Source: a beta proteobacterium CB (GTDB lineage: Bacteria > Pseudomonadota > Gammaproteobacteria > Burkholderiales > Burkholderiaceae). From it: a stretch of DNA of 64,000 bases. The translations under genes were made by a program, and so were the position numbers. The DNA lies in NCBI GenBank assembly GCA_000342265.1, contig CP004348.1:930001-994000 (forward strand), read 5' to 3'. The notes below the pieces were generated by a model. It saw nothing but the letters and a program-made list of their open reading frames with translations, did not search any database and was not told the DNA's origin. Numbering within the stretch: the first letter of the stretch is position 1; every line of letters begins with the position of its first letter. Below, piece after piece: positions 32,983 to 41,419 of the stretch.

Positions 32983-33327
32983 TCAACGGACCTGTAAAGC
33001 CATTTGATACAAATTAGTAGAGCGAGCACCTGAACGACAAAAAGCCAATATGGGACCAGGCATTGTTTTCAGTAAACGCGCCATCTCTACAACCTGATCC
33101 GGCGTAAATGCGCCTGGGATTACTGGCAAAAAAGCATAGTTCAAGCCAAGCGCTTCTGCCTGAGCTTGAATTTGCGCATTCGTTGGCTGATCAGGGCCGC
33201 CTTCAAAATCTGGGCGATTGTTGATTACGCTTTTATAGCCTTGTTTAACAATCTCGGCTAAGTGGCTAGGATCGATTTGACCCAATGTGCCGAATTGAGC
33301 AGAATGGCAAGAAATAGGAAGACTCAT
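32983..33327 (-). CDS. DUF442 (TIGR01244-type) sulfur transferase/phosphatase-like protein
   Basis: A 114-residue protein with a tyrosine-phosphatase/rhodanese-like loop FCRSGARSTN (about 94-103), where Cys is the likely nucleophile. SAQFGTLGQIDPSHLAEI at the start and VINNRPDFEG in the middle are typical of the beta-lactamase-hydrolase-like (BLH) N-terminal family, found with persulfide dioxygenases and sulfide quinone reductases. Here it is last in the sulfur cluster. A role in persulfide handling is inferred from that context. Confidence 0.82.
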   Translation of the reverse strand: MSLPISCHSAQFGTLGQIDPSHLAEIVKQGYKSVINNRPDFEGGPDQPTNAQIQAQAEALGLNYAFLPVIPGAFTPDQVVEMARLLKTMPGPILAFCRSGARSTNLYQMALQVR

Positions 33328-33382
33328 CTAAACCTCAAAAAATGGACTACGAATTTAAAAATGGAATTGCTAAGATTTTAAA

Positions 33383-33820
33383 TCACGCCGACTTTTTGTG
33401 GCCTGTAAAGAAACGATTGCAAAGCGCCATGCCAGCAAGCATAGCCAATACAAAGACCAAAGCCTTAAGATGACCGGCTCCGAGGGCTACGATTGCAGGG
33501 CCCGGGCAGAAACCAGCGATACCCCAGCCTGCTCCAAAAATAAGACTCCCAATGACGAGCGGCTTAGAAATATCTCTTCTAGTAGGAATATGGAGAGCGC
33601 CGCCAAAAAAGGCTTCAGCTCTTTTAGAGGCAAGATAAAAGCCACCGAGACCAACCAAAATTGCTCCACCCATCACAAACATTAAGGACGGATCCCAGTT
33701 GCCAGCCAGATCAAGGAAGTTGAGAATTTTTTGTGGATTGCTCATACCCGAAACAATCAGGCCCAGCCCGAACAAAACGCCGATCAAATATTGACTATAT
33801 AAATTAAAGTGTCTTCTCAT
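33383..33820 (-). CDS. YeeE/YedE-family membrane protein (DUF6691 half)
   Basis: A 145-residue membrane protein with four hydrophobic segments. GFCPGPAIVALGAG (about 105-118) carries the Cys typical of this half-size family. Together with the next gene it resembles the two-part YedE-type (PmpA/PmpB-like) transporters for sulfur compounds. It lies 3 bp after its partner on the minus strand, so they are almost surely made together. Confidence 0.88.
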   Translation of the reverse strand: MRRHFNLYSQYLIGVLFGLGLIVSGMSNPQKILNFLDLAGNWDPSLMFVMGGAILVGLGGFYLASKRAEAFFGGALHIPTRRDISKPLVIGSLIFGAGWGIAGFCPGPAIVALGAGHLKALVFVLAMLAGMALCNRFFTGHKKSA

Positions 33821-33823
33821 GAT

Positions 33824-34261
33824 TTATAGACCCAAAACATGGCGAATCACAAACACCACCAAAAATCCGGCGCTCATAAAAGAGATTGTGGCCACTAAAG
33901 ATCTTGGGGATAAGCGTGATAGACCACAGACACCATGACCGCTTGTGCAACCAGATCCATAGTTAGCACCGAAGCCCACTAATACTCCAGCAGCAATAAT
34001 GGCGATCCAATCAGCATCAATTACCGTTGTTGTTTGAAGACCAAGTAACAGGCTACCTACAAATGGTGCGCTTAATAAGCCCAACACAAGACTTAAGCGC
34101 CAAGCAATATCACCCTCTTTAGGGGAAAGCAAACCAGAAACAATTCCACTGATGCCAAGTATGCGGCCGTGCAGAATTACATATAAAGCAGCCGCAACGC
34201 CCAATAAGATTCCACCAAAAAAAGCGGGGCCTGGAGAAAAAGCTAGCCAATCGATCTGCAT
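33824..34261 (-). CDS. YeeE/YedE-family membrane protein (half-size)
   Basis: A 145-residue membrane protein with about four segments and the family motif GFGANYGSGCTSGHGVCGLSRLS (about 97-119; core SGCTSGHGVCG), with two Cys in the pore-like region. It pairs with the following half-size gene and lies 22 bp after the full-length YeeE gene. In other bacteria this family imports thiosulfate or other reduced sulfur species; that role is inferred here from the sox neighbours. Confidence 0.88.
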   Translation of the reverse strand: MQIDWLAFSPGPAFFGGILLGVAAALYVILHGRILGISGIVSGLLSPKEGDIAWRLSLVLGLLSAPFVGSLLLGLQTTTVIDADWIAIIAAGVLVGFGANYGSGCTSGHGVCGLSRLSPRSLVATISFMSAGFLVVFVIRHVLGL

Positions 34262-34283
34262 GATGTTCAGTCCACCTTAAATA

Positions 34284-35405
34284 TTAACTGCATGGATTTG
34301 GTGCGTTGCGCGTTTCCAAATATCGCAGTGCCAAGTACGCGCCAAAGATAAAACCTGGTAGAGCCAGTAACGATCCGATTGCCAGAGTGGAAATACCGCT
34401 CAAACCCTGACCGACGGTACAACCTAATGCTGTTACGCCACCGAACCCCATCAAAGATGCGCCAACCAAGTGATTAGCGGTGTCTTCAGTATTGCGGAAG
34501 CTTTCCCACCGAAATGACTTAGTAATCAGAGCTACGCAAGCGGATCCAGAGATCATTCCAACAACAGCAGCAATGCCAACAGTAATAACCTTAGAGGTGT
34601 CGCTATACAGCATCAACCATTCTAACGAAAATGCATACGGCGCCACAAATGAAAGACTCTCCATGCGACCAGAGTTAGTAACCAAGAAAACCTCTTCTAA
34701 AGTATTGGGATCCTCAGCAACAAAGCCTAAGTTACCTGATACAAACCATACTGCGCAGATAGCCAGGCCAACAAAAATTCCAGCAAATAAGTTTTCTGCA
34801 GTCCAAAAAGCCTTGTTTGCAAGGGCATATGCAATAAAGGCAAAGCCGACAATCAGGCCAAGGGCAAGATGCAGATTATTTCTGGCAATTCCAGTGATGG
34901 GACTCAAAATGCTTGGTAAATCTTGAGGAGTATTCAGCGCTATAAATACAGAGTCCAAAGTGTTGATGCGTATAACGCCCAGGAAGCCCTTCATGGTCAT
35001 GTAGGCAGTAAGCCCGAGAACAATGAACACAATGATGGACTTCAGATTACCACCACCAATACGAACCAGAGTTTTACTTCCACAGCCAGATGCAAGCACC
35101 ATACCAAAACCAAATAAGGTGCTGCCGACTATAGAAGAAAGCCACAAAAATTTACTACTGGTATACATGCTCTTCAAGGGATCTATTAGACCCAAATAAG
35201 ACATCAATGCGAATCCAACAATAGCAACGCCGATAGCAAGAAACCACTGCTTAAGACGACCCCAGCTAGACATAATAAAAATATCTGAAACAGCACCCAT
35301 ACTGCAAAAACCCGTTTTTTGCATTACAGCACCTAGCAAGAAAGTAATCGCGAAGGTAGAGAGTAAAACTGCTTTGCTAAGAGAGGAAATATCTACCGCA
35401 TCCAT
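34284..35405 (-). CDS. YeeE/YedE-family transporter, full length
   Basis: A 373-residue protein with about nine hydrophobic segments and three Cys-bearing motifs: GFCSMGAVSD near 30, SGCGSKTLVR near 105 and ALGCTVGQGLSG near 330. These repeat the half-protein motif and match the thiosulfate transporter TsuA/YeeE. The ATG at 35405 is chosen; the TTG at 35411 is two codons upstream. It is preceded by a small cytochrome c and followed by two half-size relatives, so the cluster holds three proteins of the family. Confidence 0.88.
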   Translation of the reverse strand: MDAVDISSLSKAVLLSTFAITFLLGAVMQKTGFCSMGAVSDIFIMSSWGRLKQWFLAIGVAIVGFALMSYLGLIDPLKSMYTSSKFLWLSSIVGSTLFGFGMVLASGCGSKTLVRIGGGNLKSIIVFIVLGLTAYMTMKGFLGVIRINTLDSVFIALNTPQDLPSILSPITGIARNNLHLALGLIVGFAFIAYALANKAFWTAENLFAGIFVGLAICAVWFVSGNLGFVAEDPNTLEEVFLVTNSGRMESLSFVAPYAFSLEWLMLYSDTSKVITVGIAAVVGMISGSACVALITKSFRWESFRNTEDTANHLVGASLMGFGGVTALGCTVGQGLSGISTLAIGSLLALPGFIFGAYLALRYLETRNAPNPCS

Positions 35406-35426
35406 AATCAAAATTCTTTACTGAAA

Positions 35427-35741
35427 TTATTTAAATTTATAAAACTGTTTATTAAGAAAGGCTGCAACATCTGCCTCATCCTCAGGAAAAAGATCAAGCC
35501 GCAGTTCTGTATTACACATAGCTACCATGGACTTTAAATTCTGGAGGTTTTTAACCTTGCTATCGCTACGCGTGTAGATCATGTCGCCATTACCAAAGCC
35601 AGATTTTTTGGCATGACAGGAATAGCATTTCTGCTGATCAATTTTTTTGCCATTTGCAAGGTCCGGTGTCGCGTAGGCGGACAAATGAAGTCCGAAAACA
35701 GCAAGCAGAGTGAGGCAAAGCCTAGATATTAGTAATTTCAT
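35427..35741 (-). CDS. Small periplasmic c-type cytochrome
   Basis: A 104-residue protein with a signal peptide (cleavage near AYATP, about 25) and one heme motif, CYSCH, at about 39-43. There is a further Cys in MVAMCNTELR. It probably passes electrons within the Sox pathway or from the neighbouring metallohydrolase, but no specific family is recognised. It lies 60 bp after the metallohydrolase gene. Confidence 0.85.
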   Translation of the reverse strand: MKLLISRLCLTLLAVFGLHLSAYATPDLANGKKIDQQKCYSCHAKKSGFGNGDMIYTRSDSKVKNLQNLKSMVAMCNTELRLDLFPEDEADVAAFLNKQFYKFK

Positions 35742-35801
35742 TTGAAATCAGTCATTTAGCCATGTAAACGACTATTTTAAAGCCCAGATGATAAATCTGC
35801 C

Positions 35802-36770
35802 TTATTCCGCCTGAATTGAGAGGTAGACGTTATAGGCATTCATCCGGTTTGCAGCCCTAAACAGGGGCATTCCTTCGTATTCTGACCAATCTGCCTGCTG
35901 ATAGGCCTCCTCAAAGGGATCCATATTTACAGCTGATTTCGTCATAGATTCACGTAAATACCTCAAATATTCTCGTGTAAAACGGATATCTTCAGTGGGA
36001 TTAACTGAGTGAGCGCCATGACCAGGAATCACAATGCTGGGATTGAGCAACTGAATTTCATCCAAAGCTTGCAACCAACCCTTACTGTCAGCGTTACCAA
36101 CAAAAGGAATGCGGCCACGGAATACCAAGTCCCCAGCAAAAAGCACCTTCTCAGAAGGAACGTAAATAATGAGGTCTTCAGGTGCGTGAGCGGGGCCTAC
36201 CCTTCCAATCTTAAATTCAATACCACCAACTCTGAGTGTATAGGCTTGATCTATCCATATATCAGCACCCATTAATGTTGTCGAGTTATTGACCCAGGGC
36301 GCAAAGTCGATTCGCGAAGCAATTAGTCGCTGTTTAGCAGTTTCAGAAGAGATGTAGCTTCTACCCTCACCTTGGGCATAAATTTTTGCTCCAATTTTCT
36401 TAAACTCTTGAAGCCCGTAGACATGATCCGCATGGTAATGAGTAACAATAACTGCAACTACTTTCTGAGGGGTGATTTTTTTAATTTCAGCAATAAGCTT
36501 CTTTGCGAGAACAGGAGATCCTAAAGCATCAACTACCACCACACCTTTCGGCGTAACAATAAAACCGGCATTGGAAATAAAGTTTTGATTCTTACTGCTA
36601 CCCATTTCAGCAAAGCCCTGCACGAAATAAGTGTGAGGCGCTACCTGGATAGGCTTTAAGAGTAAGCCGTCTGATGCATTAACTGAGGATGTAAGAATCA
36701 GTAACGAGAAACTACTAAGGAGGATCGCCCTCAATACATAAGAGAACTTCTCAAAAACCATCAGGAACAT
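35802..36770 (-). CDS. SoxH-like metallo-beta-lactamase-fold hydrolase, exported
   Basis: A 322-residue protein with an N-terminal signal or membrane segment (about 12-32) and the metallo-beta-lactamase fold. Metal ligands are HYHADH (about 110-115), the His in GPAHAPEDL, the Asp in FAGDLVF and the His in IPGHGAHS. Such proteins are called SoxH in sox clusters and quinoprotein-relay hydrolases elsewhere; the reaction is not settled. The start lies 3 bp after the DsrE-like gene. A second in-frame ATG lies three codons later. Confidence 0.85.
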   Translation of the reverse strand: MFLMVFEKFSYVLRAILLSSFSLLILTSSVNASDGLLLKPIQVAPHTYFVQGFAEMGSSKNQNFISNAGFIVTPKGVVVVDALGSPVLAKKLIAEIKKITPQKVVAVIVTHYHADHVYGLQEFKKIGAKIYAQGEGRSYISSETAKQRLIASRIDFAPWVNNSTTLMGADIWIDQAYTLRVGGIEFKIGRVGPAHAPEDLIIYVPSEKVLFAGDLVFRGRIPFVGNADSKGWLQALDEIQLLNPSIVIPGHGAHSVNPTEDIRFTREYLRYLRESMTKSAVNMDPFEEAYQQADWSEYEGMPLFRAANRMNAYNVYLSIQAE

Positions 36771-36773
36771 AAC

Positions 36774-37199
36774 TTAAGGCTTAATGTAAGCAAAGTGATT
36801 TTGATACTGAAGGTCAGCAACTCGAACAACTCCAGATGGAGTGAAGTCAGTATCCAGAATGAACTGATCTTTTTTAAGATTACGGTTCTTTAATGTAATT
36901 TCGCAAACCTCAAAACGAACGCCACGGGACTTCAATGCACCCACTAGAGGGGCATATTCAATTCCATTCTTTTTATCTTTTGCGCCCTCCATCATGATAT
37001 CCACACCGTTAGCATGAGTAACAACAATGATTTTGGTTTGCGGTGATACATCCAGATGGTTTCGAATGTTACGCAAGCCTTTAATCCCTTGAGTCTCAGC
37101 ATCATCAATGTGATACACGACTTCGGTAGGTCCAGCAGCATAGGCGCCCAGACCAAATAAAGCAAAAGAAACTACAAGGCACTGAATTAATTTTTTCAT
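36774..37199 (-). CDS. Periplasmic DsrE-like protein
   Basis: A 141-residue protein with a Sec signal peptide (cleavage near AYAAG) and a DsrE/DsrF-like fold: VVYHIDDAETQGIKGLRNIRNHL and KIIVVTHANGVDIMMEGA (given as parts). A single Cys in RFEVCEITL lies at the position where DsrE proteins bind persulfide sulfur. It lies directly after soxB, and is probably a sulfur carrier of the thiosulfate pathway. Confidence 0.85.
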   Translation of the reverse strand: MKKLIQCLVVSFALFGLGAYAAGPTEVVYHIDDAETQGIKGLRNIRNHLDVSPQTKIIVVTHANGVDIMMEGAKDKKNGIEYAPLVGALKSRGVRFEVCEITLKNRNLKKDQFILDTDFTPSGVVRVADLQYQNHFAYIKP

Positions 37200-37221
37200 T
37201 ATTGATCTCTAGTAAAAAGAA

Positions 37222-38952
37222 TTAGAGTGAAACCATTCCAGGATTAGCTTTTACGCCTTTAATGATTGGCTCATTGAGCTTGACCGCTTTAACCACCTTC
37301 ACGTCACGCAAATGGCGCTCGATCACATCCCAAATTGGCTCTCCGCCGGCATTCTTCGCCTCCTCACTAACCGGAGCCCAGCCAGCAACTTTATAAGTCT
37401 TGCTTGGATCGATATCTTTGCCATTGAGACGCATATCACTAATACGCTTACCAGCAGATGCCGCTGGATCGATCGTATATTGCATGCCGCCTACACGAAC
37501 CATGTCGCCACCCTGCTGATAATACGGATCCGGGTTAAATAAATTATCAGCCACATCCTCAAGAATAGTCTTGATAGTTTCACCAGTCATGTTGGTAACC
37601 GTAGTGTATGGGTAGGTGATTGCGGTTTGATCTAATAAGTTTTCACGGGTGATCGCTTGACCTGGAAGCAGGCTCGTACCCCAGCGGAAACCTGGAGAAA
37701 ATGCAATCTCCGCATTCTTCTGAGCCATCAGGCCATCTAAAATTAATTGATCGAAGCTGCCATTGAAATTACCGCGACGATACAAAAGACTGTCTGTAGT
37801 AGCCAATTTTTCATTCAACTTAGCCTCATATGGCGCCCGAACTTTTGCGATGAGTTTATTCATAGCAGGATCAGCCGCAATCATATTAGAGAAGATTGGG
37901 AAAAGTTTGTAACGGAAATCTACCGGCTTGCCACCTTTCACATCAAAATCAAGCACACCCAGGAATTTGCTATTGGACCCTGCGTTGGTGACTAAAGTCA
38001 CGCCACCAGAATTCTTCACCTTAACTGGAATAGGTACTCCATCATGGGTATGGCCGCCCATGATGGCATCAAGACCAGTAACACGTGATGCCATTTTTAA
38101 ATCAACGTCCATACCATTATGAGAAAGTAATACAACTACTTTTGCACCTTTGGCCTTCACTTCATTAATTGTCTTTTGAAGATTTTCTTCTTGGATTCCA
38201 AATGTCCAATCTGGCGTGAAGTAACGTGGGTTGGCAATTGGCGTATACGGGAAGGCTTGACCAATGATGGCTACTTGAATCCCGTTCTGCACTTTCATAA
38301 CATAGGGATTAAATACGGAGTCGCCAAAGTCTGCTGTCTTGATGTTTTGAGCAACAAAAGAAACCTTGCCCTTGAAGTCGCCGTTCACAATCTCCATGAC
38401 ACGTTTCTCACCGAGAGTCATCTCCCAATGAGGAGTCATCACATCAACCCCCAAGAGCAGCGCCGCATCAACCATATCCTGACCGTTGGTCCAGAGCGCG
38501 GTTCCTGATCCCTGCCAAGTATCACCACCATCCAATAACAATGCGCCTGGACGACTGGATTTGATTTGCTTAATCAAAGTCGCCATATGGGCAAAGCCGC
38601 CCATCTTGCCGTAATTTTGTGCTGCAGCTACGTAATCTAAGTAGGTGAATGCATGGGCATCGCGCGTGCCCGGCTTAATGCCATTAGCCTTTAAGAAATA
38701 TTCGCCCACTAAGTGAGGCGTTTTGCCCTCTTGAGCGCCAATACCCAAATTAACGTTTGGCTCACGAAAATAGATTGGCAAAAGCTGTGCATGGCAGTCG
38801 GTAAAGTGCAGGAAATGAACATTACCAAACTTTGGTAAATCATAGAATTTTTGCGCTGTAGTTTGCGCATTAGCAAAATTGGATTGCAAACTCATACCAC
38901 CCGCAGAGGCAATTGCCAATGCTTGCAAGAATTCACGACGATTTAATGACAT
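37222..38952 (-). CDS. soxB: Thiosulfohydrolase SoxB
   Basis: SoxB hydrolyses the sulfone group from the SoxY-bound intermediate, releasing sulfate in the periplasm. The 576 residues begin with a Tat-type signal (NRREFLQALAIASAGG). Metal-site motifs of the 5'-nucleotidase-like fold are HFTDCHAQL, LDGGDTWQGSGTAL, SHNGMDVDL and GGHTHDG. The C-terminal domain has YPYTTVTNMTGE. It follows soxX across a hairpin terminator, and its ribosome-binding site (AAGGAAA) begins just after the T-run. Confidence 0.97.
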   Translation of the reverse strand: MSLNRREFLQALAIASAGGMSLQSNFANAQTTAQKFYDLPKFGNVHFLHFTDCHAQLLPIYFREPNVNLGIGAQEGKTPHLVGEYFLKANGIKPGTRDAHAFTYLDYVAAAQNYGKMGGFAHMATLIKQIKSSRPGALLLDGGDTWQGSGTALWTNGQDMVDAALLLGVDVMTPHWEMTLGEKRVMEIVNGDFKGKVSFVAQNIKTADFGDSVFNPYVMKVQNGIQVAIIGQAFPYTPIANPRYFTPDWTFGIQEENLQKTINEVKAKGAKVVVLLSHNGMDVDLKMASRVTGLDAIMGGHTHDGVPIPVKVKNSGGVTLVTNAGSNSKFLGVLDFDVKGGKPVDFRYKLFPIFSNMIAADPAMNKLIAKVRAPYEAKLNEKLATTDSLLYRRGNFNGSFDQLILDGLMAQKNAEIAFSPGFRWGTSLLPGQAITRENLLDQTAITYPYTTVTNMTGETIKTILEDVADNLFNPDPYYQQGGDMVRVGGMQYTIDPAASAGKRISDMRLNGKDIDPSKTYKVAGWAPVSEEAKNAGGEPIWDVIERHLRDVKVVKAVKLNEPIIKGVKANPGMVSL

Positions 38953-38963
38953 AGTATTTCCTT

Positions 38964-38991
38964 AAAAAAACAGGCCTTTCGGCCCGTTTTT
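38964..38991 (-). terminator. Hairpin terminator between soxX and soxB
   Basis: On the minus strand the RNA reads AAAACGGGCC-GAAA-GGCCUGUUUU followed by more U. The stem is complete if one G-U pair is allowed, with a stable GAAA tetraloop. On the plus strand the same position would be an A-C mismatch, so the terminator is built for the sox direction. It sits 7 bp after the soxX stop and 12 bp before the soxB start, so it should reduce read-through to soxB. Confidence 0.8.
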
Positions 38992-38997
38992 AATCTG

Positions 38998-39645
38998 TTA
39001 TTTATTTACAGGGGATTCTGGGTCAAGCAGTAAAGCCATGACATCCTGAATTTGCTGTTCGTTCAGTAATTTGAAATGGGCAAAGCGAGGCATATTGCTG
39101 CATGCGTTGTACGCCTTCGAATTATTAATACGATTCCAGGTATACGTTACAACCTCTTTGGAGTAGCCACGCATTTTTCCATATCCAGTCAATGATGGGC
39201 CAATGTTTCCATAAGAAATCTCTTTGGGGTCAATTTGATGGCAGTTATAGCAACCACCGCCAATTACTGTATCCGCCTTATCAGACCAGGTTGCGCCACG
39301 ACCGCTTTGGGCAATCTTCTCGCCATTCTTCCAGTCGCCGATGTACTTGCCATCAGAAGGCTGCTGAATAGAATCCATATTGATCTTTTGGATTTTTTCA
39401 CGCATCGCTTCACCCTGTTTGCTATTGGCAAACTGCGGATCTGAGCAGAACTTTTGCGTCGCATCTTGATCGATTCGATCGAGACCAGCAATCCCTTGAG
39501 CTCTGAAGCTATCTTGAATCATCTTGTTGAATTTTGGATCATTCTTTTGCTGCGCTAGCGCTGGCGCTGAAGCTAAACCTGCAGCAAAAATAAATCCTGA
39601 AATAGCTAAGAGTTGTTTTAAGTGTGTAATTTTCATATTCGTCAT
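38998..39645 (-). CDS. soxX: Cytochrome c SoxX
   Basis: SoxX is the small heme subunit of the SoxAX complex that couples thiosulfate to the SoxY cysteine. The 215 residues have a signal peptide (cleavage near ALAQQK), the heme motif GGCYNCHQ (about 131-138) and a likely Met ligand in NMPRFAH. An extra N-terminal region of about 100 residues before the heme motif is found in the longer SoxX type. ATG codons at 39645 and 39636 are both possible. Confidence 0.95.
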   Translation of the reverse strand: MTNMKITHLKQLLAISGFIFAAGLASAPALAQQKNDPKFNKMIQDSFRAQGIAGLDRIDQDATQKFCSDPQFANSKQGEAMREKIQKINMDSIQQPSDGKYIGDWKNGEKIAQSGRGATWSDKADTVIGGGCYNCHQIDPKEISYGNIGPSLTGYGKMRGYSKEVVTYTWNRINNSKAYNACSNMPRFAHFKLLNEQQIQDVMALLLDPESPVNK

Positions 39646-39655
39646 CTCTTATCCA

Positions 39656-40471
39656 TTAACGCTTTAAGCCTGGTGTTTCAACTGTGCCGCCATTGGCCGT
39701 CTTAGCCATGTACATAGACAGAGCTATCGTGACATCGGAACCATAAATTGGGAATGGGAAACGCTGTTGGCGGAAACAGTCGTTTAGACGCTGCTGCATT
39801 GTCCAAAATTGACCGCTAGATACGCGATATGCTGGCCAATACCCCCAACCTAAGGCAGCTCCTTTTTGGTCGGTAATGTTTGGTAAATCCTGTAAGCGAA
39901 TGCGCTTGCCGTTTTCCGCATGGCAAGATGCACAAGAAAAGTCCATCGGACCGCCCTGGAAGAAGAAGGCGCGCTTACCAAGGTCATACATCTCTTTTTC
40001 TTTAGGATGCGCAGTACTTACCTTGATCTTGTCGCCCTTTGACTGAGTTACAACATAGGCAACAATTGCCTCCATATCCTTCTTAGGGCCTTTTTGGAAT
40101 GGAGCATCAATCATCTCTTGAGGATCGCGACCTTGCAATACTTGCATACAGGTCATCAAACGCGATTCGAGATCTTGAACTTTGTTCGTGTCTTTAAAGT
40201 AGCGTGGCAACTGTGCTGCAGCGCCCTTTACAACGCCTGGCCCTAAACCTAAATTACATTTTTCAAGCGTGGCGTTTTTAGGTCCAGCTGGTTTTTTCCA
40301 CAAATCTTCACCCGCCGCCTCATAGAGCTCAGAAGGGTTACCATCCGCAATCATCTCTCGATATTTGGCAATATCGTCTGTAGCACTCTTTTGTGCTGAC
40401 ACCGAAGATGTCATTGTTAATAAAGTTGCCACTAAACCAGTAGCTAACCCTATGGTCAATTTACGCTGCAT
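39656..40471 (-). CDS. soxA: Cytochrome c SoxA
   Basis: SoxA holds the active site of SoxAX. The 271 residues have a signal peptide, a single heme motif CASCH (about 179-183), and the likely catalytic Cys in LNDCFRQQRFPFPIYGSD (about 232). In the N-terminal domain two Cys (LEKCNLGLG and LMTCMQVL) replace the first heme by a probable disulfide, so this is the monoheme SoxA type. It is 10 bp upstream of soxX, as expected for two subunits. Confidence 0.96.
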   Translation of the reverse strand: MQRKLTIGLATGLVATLLTMTSSVSAQKSATDDIAKYREMIADGNPSELYEAAGEDLWKKPAGPKNATLEKCNLGLGPGVVKGAAAQLPRYFKDTNKVQDLESRLMTCMQVLQGRDPQEMIDAPFQKGPKKDMEAIVAYVVTQSKGDKIKVSTAHPKEKEMYDLGKRAFFFQGGPMDFSCASCHAENGKRIRLQDLPNITDQKGAALGWGYWPAYRVSSGQFWTMQQRLNDCFRQQRFPFPIYGSDVTIALSMYMAKTANGGTVETPGLKR

Positions 40472-40519
40472 TTCCTACCCTTTCAAAGCCACGGAGGCGG
40501 TGAAGATTTATTGAAGCAA

Positions 40520-40828
40520 TTAAGAAGCGGTTGCTTCGTCAGTGCGTTTGTCGCCCTTGCTATCGTTCCAAGTTACAACAATCTTGTCGCCCTTGGCACC
40601 TTTGTACTTAAAGTTCAAGAATGGATCCTTGGAAACTGCCGGACCAAATTGACCATTAAATACATCTTTGCCATTGGCTTTTACATTGATGGTGCTAATG
40701 AACCAAGCTGGAATTGTTTTACCAGAAGCGTCTTTACGCTGTCCAGACTCCATATCGTGTTTCATCAAAATTTTTACGTCTACAGTACCGCCGTTTTCAG
40801 CAGCTCTTACGCGCATTGGATCAGCCAT
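40520..40828 (-). CDS. soxZ: Sulfur-oxidation protein SoxZ
   Basis: SoxZ pairs with SoxY to form the carrier of the thiosulfate pathway. The 102 residues have the small beta-sandwich pattern with KILMKHDMESGQRKD and FNGQFGPAVSKDPFLNFKYKGAKGDK (given in part), and no signal peptide, so it is exported together with SoxY. It lies 54 bp after soxY. Confidence 0.96.
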   Translation of the reverse strand: MADPMRVRAAENGGTVDVKILMKHDMESGQRKDASGKTIPAWFISTINVKANGKDVFNGQFGPAVSKDPFLNFKYKGAKGDKIVVTWNDSKGDKRTDEATAS

Positions 40829-40882
40829 TTTGGTTCCTCTTTTATTCTATATATGAATTGTGTCTATCGATATGCTTCGGGA

Positions 40883-41335
40883 TTAACCGCCGCAACCACC
40901 AAGCGTTACTTTGACTTCTTTGACAGTCATCAGCCACTTGCCATCAGCCTTTACCAAGCCATACACATTGGATGTTTGACCCATTTTGATACGAGTTGTA
41001 ACGAAAGAGTCAGTGCCCGCAGGGATAAAGAATTGAGCTGCAAGTGAGCTTGGATTTTTTTCAACCAAGATTGCCATCTGCTCTGCTTTTAGTGTGGTGG
41101 TAATTCCAACAGGAACAACCGCACCATTTTCAGCGATATCAGGGGCATTTAACGTTACTGCAGATGATTTATCTGGGCTACCAGCACCCATAATCTTGAA
41201 TACATCATCGATACCTTTGCCTTCAAAAGCGGCTTTATTCCACTCTTGAGCTTGAGCAGTACTAATAAGGCCTGCGGAAGCCATCAAGCCAAAAACTGCT
41301 GAATACTTCATCAAACTGCGTCGCTGCTGATTCAT
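40883..41335 (-). CDS. soxY: Sulfur carrier protein SoxY
   Basis: SoxY carries the sulfur intermediates on a Cys near its C-terminus. The 150 residues end in TLGGCGG, the swinging-arm motif with the carrier Cys. The N-terminus has a Tat-type signal (QQRRSLMKYSAVFG), which explains export of the folded SoxYZ pair. The ATG at 41335 is chosen because AAGGAG lies seven bases upstream; the frame is open to 41368. Confidence 0.97.
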   Translation of the reverse strand: MNQQRRSLMKYSAVFGLMASAGLISTAQAQEWNKAAFEGKGIDDVFKIMGAGSPDKSSAVTLNAPDIAENGAVVPVGITTTLKAEQMAILVEKNPSSLAAQFFIPAGTDSFVTTRIKMGQTSNVYGLVKADGKWLMTVKEVKVTLGGCGG

Positions 41336-41419
41336 AAAAACTCCTTTATTAATCTTTACTTCTCTCAATTTATTGCTTATTTTGCATTAAAACACCATGG
41401 TTACTACCTAATTAGCAAT

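Noticed and set aside
40511..41047. 178-codon plus-strand frame opposite soxZ and soxY
   Set aside because: Antisense to two well-recognised sox genes, with no ribosome-binding site or family marks.
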